A DNA stretch of 10,839 bases from an uncultured Eubacteriales bacterium (lineage in GTDB: Bacteria > Bacillota > Clostridia > Oscillospirales > Oscillospiraceae). Under the pieces are notes generated by a model. The model was not told the origin of the DNA. It searched no databases and worked only from the letters and a program-made list of their open reading frames with translations. This document shows positions 7,765-10,839 of this stretch, one piece after another; positions within the stretch are counted from its first letter, which is position 1, and the number at the start of each line of letters is the position of its first letter. The stretch spans positions 1 through 10,839 of the forward strand of contig USQL01000078.1 in NCBI GenBank assembly GCA_900556935.1. The letters run 5' to 3'. The position numbers and the translations under genes were made by a program.

Positions 7765-8162
7765 CTATTCCCCGCACACGCGGGGGTGATCCTACCATAT
7801 CACACGGTGTGCCGCTTCTTCCAGGCTATTCCCCGCACACGCGGGGGTGATCCTGTACATGCCTGCCAAAGCGGAAAACGCCGAGACCTATTCCCCGCAC
7901 ACGCGGGGGTGATCCCATCGGCATTGCACGGGTAACGGTCAGCTGAACCTATTCCCCGCACATGCGGGGGTGATCCCCAGTTTTGGGCTGACATTTTCGT
8001 TCAGCTTACCTATTCCCTGCACACGCGGGGGTGATCCCGGCAAATACAGCCGGTGGACGAAATAGGGGGGCTATTCCCCGCACACGCGGGGGTGATCCCA
8101 GCATGTACGGTGCTGTGGAAGAATTTCAAAACTATTCCCCGCACACGCGGGGGTGATCCCTG

Positions 8163-8512
8163 GCTAAGGCCGTTAATCGTCTCTTTGAGTACCAGCCGGA
8201 CCGTAGTGGAAAGCGGCCGGAGGCTTTTCTGAAAGGCTTTACCGGAGCTTTGGTGACGGATGTGGCTACCAGGGCTATAACCTGCTTACCAAGGTCACCC
8301 ATTGCGGCTGCTGGTCTCACGCCAGAAGAAAATGGCGGGAAGCCATGCCGGAGGGCGCAACGGTAAAAACCAGTAAAGCTGCTGTTGGCTTCCAATACTG
8401 CAACAAACTGTTTGCACAGGAGCGGAAATGCGCTGCCTATAAACCCAAATACCGCCAGAACAAGGAATTGCCCCTTCTGGAGGAGTATTATTGCTGTTGC
8501 TTCTGGAAATAG
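8163..8512 (+). pseudogene. IS66-family transposase (TnpC) remnant, frameshifted and truncated
   Basis: Directly after the array, one frame reads RLFEYQPDRSGKRP and EAFLKGFTGALVTD (to 8261). After skipping two extra bases (8262-8263) it continues as GYQGYNLLTKVTHCGCWSHA, then RRKWREAMP, KTSKAAVGFQYCNKLFAQE and a degenerate tail to TAG at 8510-8512. The GYxGYN..., GCWxHARRK and YCNxLFAxE blocks are hallmarks of the IS66 DDE transposase core. The first catalytic Asp region, the N-terminus and the C-terminus are all missing, and no terminal inverted repeats or accessory tnpA/tnpB genes are visible. It is a dead fragment whose left edge abuts the array. Confidence 0.8.
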
Positions 8513-8541
8513 AAAAAGCACCCAGCATTTATACTGTGTGC
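8513..8541 (-). terminator. Probable rho-independent terminator for minus-strand transcripts
   Basis: GCACCCAG (8518-8525) pairs with CTGTGTGC (8534-8541) with one mismatch around an 8-nt loop. On the minus strand the stem is followed by a run of five T (8513-8517). It would stop transcripts coming leftward towards the array. Confidence 0.5.
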
Positions 8542-8640
8542 TACATCAAATTCATATTCAATTATTCAAATTAGCTCAAACTATGCCAAACTGCCACAGC
8601 CAAAAAACGAGGGGAAGGAGGGCTGAAAAGCACCCCAAAA

Positions 8641-8748
8641 ATCGGCTCTCGGTTAACCACTTTGGGAACCACTTCCCCCTCTTTTTGCCCTCTTTTTAGC
8701 CAGTTAACCACTTGCGGACCACTAAAAATTGGATGAAATCGGCTCTCG
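8641..8748. repeat. Cluster of short direct repeats (AACCACTT and ATCGGCTCTCG)
   Basis: ATCGGCTCTCG occurs at 8641-8651 and again at 8738-8748. Between them GTTAACCACTT occurs at 8652-8662 and 8703-8713. The core AACCACTT also occurs at 8667-8674, and a related GACCACTA at 8717-8724, so the units form two close pairs with 11-12 bp periodicity. They could be binding sites or the remnant of a duplicated element end; no function is clear. Confidence 0.55.
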
Positions 8749-8793
8749 TTTTGCCAAATTTGGTCAAACCATATCAGCCCGTTTAGATATAGC

Positions 8794-8828
8794 AAAAGCC
8801 CGGAAAACCTTGATTTTCCGGGCTTTTT
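8794..8828. terminator. Strong bidirectional rho-independent terminator
   Basis: A perfect inverted repeat AAAAGCCCGGAAAA (8794-8807) and TTTTCCGGGCTTTT (8814-8827) has a 6-nt CCTTGA loop. T-runs follow on both strands, so it can end transcripts from either side. It insulates the CRISPR/IS66 side from the tnpV genes. Confidence 0.85.
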
Positions 8829-9136
8829 GAACCATTTTGATATAGTCTGAGCAGTCGATTATCGCTTGCTGAACTTCAAGGACTTGGTTCTGACCCTGCC
8901 AAGCATCTGGTAATTTCTTCGCTTTCCACCTGATTTTTGGCTTAATACTGCGGTTTTTCCACACATCATATTCCAATTTTCATCCCCGTGCATAGCGCAC
9001 AAAAAACAGGTTTTGCTCCTTATGTGTGCCTTGCGTATCGCTGCCCAGGGCGACGCAGGACAACAGTAAGGAAAGGAACTTGGTTGCTGTTCTTGTCTTC
9101 ACCTCAAAATTAAATTCACACACGGAGGACAGCATA

Positions 9137-9526
9137 ATGGAAAAATACATCTTCGATCAGTGCAATGGCCTTTGGTATGAACTCCAGGGCAACTACTATA
9201 TCCCCTGCTTAGTGCTGGATGAAGCTGGGACATCTCCTATTGGTATGTGGGGCAGAAAGCACCAGCAATACCTGAAAGAGCATTGTCCTATGCTCTATTC
9301 TGATCTTGTTCTCAGCGGAAAGTTGTACAGCTATCTGGCTGACATTGACACTCAGGCACGAAACAAACTCCATCTGCTCATAACACAGCTGGCAGAGAAG
9401 GAGGGTATCAATGAGCAGCTGAAAGCGCAGGATCAGATGGCATGGGTGGGAGCTATGAATAACATCCGAAACCGGGCAGAGGAAATCATCCTCCAAGAGC
9501 TGATCTATGGGGAGGATGTCGTATGA
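9137..9526 (+). CDS. tnpV: TnpV family protein, transposon-associated
   Basis: This 129-aa protein matches the TnpV family of small proteins carried on clostridial transposons and integrative elements. Recognisable blocks are the N-terminal YELQGNYYIPCLVL, then PIGMWGRKHQQYLKEH near residues 35-50, SGKLYSYLADIDTQA, and the C-terminal EQLKAQDQMAWVGAMNNIRN followed by AEEIILQELIYG. The biochemical role of TnpV is not established. I chose ATG 9137 because ACGGAGGA (9122-9129) lies upstream; the frame is open back to 9026, but that part does not resemble the family. The stop overlaps the next ATG (ATGA). A nearby transposase or relaxase would be expected but is not seen, so the element is probably partial. 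Confidence 0.82.
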   Translation: MEKYIFDQCNGLWYELQGNYYIPCLVLDEAGTSPIGMWGRKHQQYLKEHCPMLYSDLVLSGKLYSYLADIDTQARNKLHLLITQLAEKEGINEQLKAQDQMAWVGAMNNIRNRAEEIILQELIYGEDVV

Positions 9527-9786
9527 GACTTCTTGAAGAATTTTGGTATGGCAACATTGAACCGACCGAATACGACACAAACGCCTGCAAGGAATACAAG
9601 GAAGTGCTTCACCTGATTACCCGAAATGAAGAAAAGTTTCAGGCTACCATGACGGATGAACAGAAAGAACTGTTCTCTCGATATACGGACGCCGTTCGTG
9701 AGTATCAGCCCCTGGCAGAGTGCCTACTGTTCCAGAATAGCTTTAAGCTGGGTGCCAAGATGATGCTGGAGGTTATGAGTGAATAA
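9523..9786 (+). CDS. DUF6809-like small protein
   Basis: This 87-aa protein starts MRLLEEFWYGNIEPTEYD and ends FKLGAKMMLEVMSE. That plan (LLEELYYGNI... E/DxL T..Q...F ...F..GF/LGA..M.EV) matches small proteins that accompany tnpV in clostridial mobile elements and that I associate with DUF6809. The function is unknown. No signal peptide or membrane segment is visible; the middle is charged and helical. It overlaps the tnpV stop by 4 bases and the next gene by 8, so the three genes are probably translated as a coupled unit. Confidence 0.7.
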   Translation: MRLLEEFWYGNIEPTEYDTNACKEYKEVLHLITRNEEKFQATMTDEQKELFSRYTDAVREYQPLAECLLFQNSFKLGAKMMLEVMSE

Positions 9787-10114
9787 GAATTTTTTAGAAC
9801 AAAGCATCTACAGCGATGCTATCTCTTTAATTGGCGGCACATCGGAAGAGCTTGAAATATCATTGCCAGAAGAGAAAAGCTGTATCGGACAGTACGGGCG
9901 ACTCCATAAGGAATACCTTAGAAAAAATCATCCCGATATTTATTTCGAATTAGTTCATGCAGATACATTATGGACTTATTTAGCCGACATAAACGGCCAA
10001 GTTCAAAGAGCGCTTCAAATATTATCTGACAGCGAGCACTCAAATTCAGATTATGAACAAGAGAGGCAAAGAATTATTTCTGAGCTGATATACAGTATCA
10101 AACCATCCAGATAA
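9779..10114 (+). CDS. TnpV-like paralogue, shortened and AT-rich
   Basis: This 111-aa protein starts with GTG at 9779, inside the end of the DUF6809-like gene. The segment IGQYGRLHKEYLRKNHPDIY and the following LWTYLADINGQVQRAL align with TnpV (IGMWGRKHQQYLKEH, LYSYLADIDTQARNKL), and both proteins end with ELIYG/S. The internal block LKAQDQMAWVGAMNNIRN of the upstream copy has no counterpart here; a short acidic, serine-rich stretch replaces it. The codon use is visibly more AT-rich than in its neighbour, which suggests separate origins and not a recent tandem duplication. Function is unknown, and the start codon is less certain than the family call. Confidence 0.68.
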   Translation: MNKNFLEQSIYSDAISLIGGTSEELEISLPEEKSCIGQYGRLHKEYLRKNHPDIYFELVHADTLWTYLADINGQVQRALQILSDSEHSNSDYEQERQRIISELIYSIKPSR

Positions 10115-10117
10115 AAT

Positions 10118-10156
10118 GACAAGAGGGCTGCATATCAAACATGCAACCCTCTTGTC
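10118..10156. terminator. Long hairpin between convergent genes, probable terminator
   Basis: GACAAGAGGG (10118-10127) pairs perfectly with CCCTCTTGTC (10147-10156). After one mismatch, TGCAT pairs with ATGCA around a 7-nt loop, giving about 15 bp of stem. The minus strand continues with ATTTTAT, so it most likely terminates the nuclease gene, whose stop is 9 bases away; the + strand lacks a clean T-run. Confidence 0.75.
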
Positions 10157-10164
10157 CTAATTGC

Positions 10165-10839
10165 TTAGGTTGAGAGTAGCACGCTTTCAATTCCGGAAGT
10201 AATATTACGTGCAAATGTGTAAATCCCACCTTTTTCCCTCATTGAGCCAAATGAAGCCTGAATTACATGAACCATCACATCTTTTATGTAATATGTAGAG
10301 CATTTCTTGACTTCTCCAGGTATCTCTGTGGGCGTATCCATAGGATATACTAATACTATTTCTTTGGTATCGGTCGCACTACAAAATGCAAATGCTTCAT
10401 ACAGATCATCTCTCTCAATTTCTCCAGTTGAGGAGTTTTTGAGCAATTTATACTTTGCATCGACCAAATAAAGTGGGAGTATCTGATTCTCTTCAGTCAT
10501 TACTTCAATATCTGGAAACACATTGACTATATATCTATTGGCAATTGTTTCTTTATACCCGAAAGATATGCTATTTTGCGGGAAAACTTTGCGGGTAATG
10601 TTACCCAGGCGAACGCCAGTAGTTATCAGCCATTCCCACAATTTCCATGTATCAACGACAAAGCCCGGCGCAACAAACCGTCCGGCATCATAGGATGACC
10701 CTAATCCTTGAACAATGTCAAATGACAGGTTATAGGCTTGTTGCCACTCCTTATTTCGTGGTGGGACAGATAATTTTTGCTTGGACGGCAAGCCTTGCCT
10801 GCCAAATTCAGAAATAGCAGTCAATAGAATATTCTTCAC
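10165..10839 (-). CDS. McrC-like PD-(D/E)XK nuclease, 5' part outside the window
   Basis: At least 224 residues of a gene reading leftward are visible; the 5' part is cut by the window edge. The GTG at 10839 need not be the true start. FPDIEV (P109-D110 in the visible part), YLVDAKYK (D127, K129) and DLYEAFAF (145-152), followed by EIVLVYP, form a PD-(D/E)XK nuclease core. The upstream pattern AYNLSFDIVQGLG, then PGFVVDTWKLWEW, resembles McrC proteins, the nuclease partner of the McrB GTPase in modified-DNA restriction. A McrB-type AAA+ gene would be expected beyond the right edge. Other PD-(D/E)XK defence nucleases with the same fold cannot be excluded. Base composition is clearly AT-richer than the cas genes. 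Confidence 0.6.
   Translation of the reverse strand: MKNILLTAISEFGRQGLPSKQKLSVPPRNKEWQQAYNLSFDIVQGLGSSYDAGRFVAPGFVVDTWKLWEWLITTGVRLGNITRKVFPQNSISFGYKETIANRYIVNVFPDIEVMTEENQILPLYLVDAKYKLLKNSSTGEIERDDLYEAFAFCSATDTKEIVLVYPMDTPTEIPGEVKKCSTYYIKDVMVHVIQASFGSMREKGGIYTFARNITSGIESVLLST

Larger units (their letters stand above)
7582..8160 (+). CRISPR. Type I-E CRISPR array, 10 repeats and 9 spacers, leaderless
   Basis: The 29-bp repeats start CTATTCCCCGCACACGCGGG and end GGTGATCCC. They begin at 7582, 7643, 7704, 7765, 7826, 7888, 7949, 8010, 8071 and 8132. Spacers are 32 bp, except spacer 5 (33 bp). The stem CCCCGC/GCGGGG with a 4-nt loop and an 8-nt GTGATCCC handle is the classic I-E crRNA layout, read on the + strand like the cas genes. 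Variants are mild: repeats 3-5 end in T; repeats 3 and 7 have ACAT in the loop; repeat 8 has CCCTGC, which keeps a G-U pair. So all repeats should still be cut. No leader lies between the cas1 remnant and repeat 1, and the last repeat is not degenerate. Confidence 0.98.
8542..9136. other. Gene-free stretch between the IS66 remnant and the tnpV genes
   Basis: I find no credible gene. The stretch holds a cluster of short direct repeats (8641-8748), a strong hairpin terminator (8794-8828) and a small hairpin, GTGC (8988-8991) with GCAC (8997-9000), next to an A-run. A weak minus-strand frame (8764-8976) has only a TTG start, crosses the terminator and resembles nothing I know. I infer that it is decayed mobile-element sequence. 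Confidence 0.5.

Noticed and set aside
7403..7994. Minus-strand frames across the array with GSPPRVRGI / GITPACAGN motifs
   Set aside because: These peptides are the reverse translation of the CRISPR repeat and are a known source of spurious proteins.
7582..8160. Array read in the opposite direction, with its leader on the IS66 side
   Set aside because: Hairpin position and the 3' GTGATCCC handle fit the I-E repeat only in the + direction, the same as the cas genes.
8161..8192. A tenth 32-bp spacer after the last repeat
   Set aside because: No repeat follows, and from about 8181 the sequence is in frame with the IS66 transposase. At most about 20 bases could be leftover spacer.
8385..8699. 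Plus-strand 104-codon frame overlapping the end of the IS66 remnant
   Set aside because: It is out of frame with the recognisable transposase codons and extends into repeat-rich non-coding sequence.
8764..8976. Minus-strand 70-codon frame in the gap before tnpV
   Set aside because: It has only a TTG start, runs through a strong perfect terminator hairpin and resembles no family I know.
9026..9136. Upstream extension of tnpV
   Set aside because: It lacks a good start and family similarity; ACGGAGGA directly precedes ATG 9137.

Overview
The window carries a type I-E CRISPR-Cas locus followed by mobile-element debris and part of a second defence gene. The host looks like a gut-type Clostridia (Firmicutes), possibly Oscillospirales. 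The grounds are moderately GC-rich cas genes with Gram-positive AGGAGG-like ribosome binding sites, TnpV/DUF6809-type small genes, and a clostridial-style McrC-like nuclease gene. I infer the taxon; nothing in the window proves it.

Layout. Positions 1-251 are an intergenic leader with hairpins and a GGACTG/CAGTCC motif cluster around two TATAAT boxes. Positions 252-7503 hold a tightly packed, co-directional interference operon: cas3, cas8e (casA), cse2 (casB), cas7e (casC), cas5e (casD) and cas6e (casE). Most neighbours overlap by 4-14 bases. At 7505 a cas1 gene starts but keeps only its first 26 codons. It then runs, with a single shared base, straight into the first repeat of a CRISPR array (7582-8160; 10 repeats, 9 spacers). 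The rest of cas1, all of cas2 and the leader are absent. The distal end of the array is also clipped: after a perfect tenth repeat the sequence passes within about 20 bases into a frameshifted IS66 transposase remnant (to 8512). Positions 8513-9136 hold no convincing gene, only terminators and short repeats. Positions 9137-10114 hold three overlapping small genes (TnpV, DUF6809-like, TnpV-like). A strong hairpin separates them from a convergent minus-strand McrC-like nuclease gene (10165 to the right edge, incomplete).

How it works together. Cas3 and all five Cascade subunits look intact, with their catalytic motifs present, so interference should be possible. No local spacer-acquisition machinery remains. 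With no leader, the array sits as the 3' tail of the cas mRNA, so crRNA is probably made by operon read-through and Cas6e cutting.

The most notable signal is in the spacers. Spacers 1 and 3 are 32-mers that differ at four positions, and every difference is synonymous in one reading frame (MYLDTYYFFVP). This resembles the conserved segment of Microviridae (gokushovirus-like) major capsid proteins. The locus appears to hold two codon variants of the same phage capsid site, frozen in an array that can no longer grow by itself.
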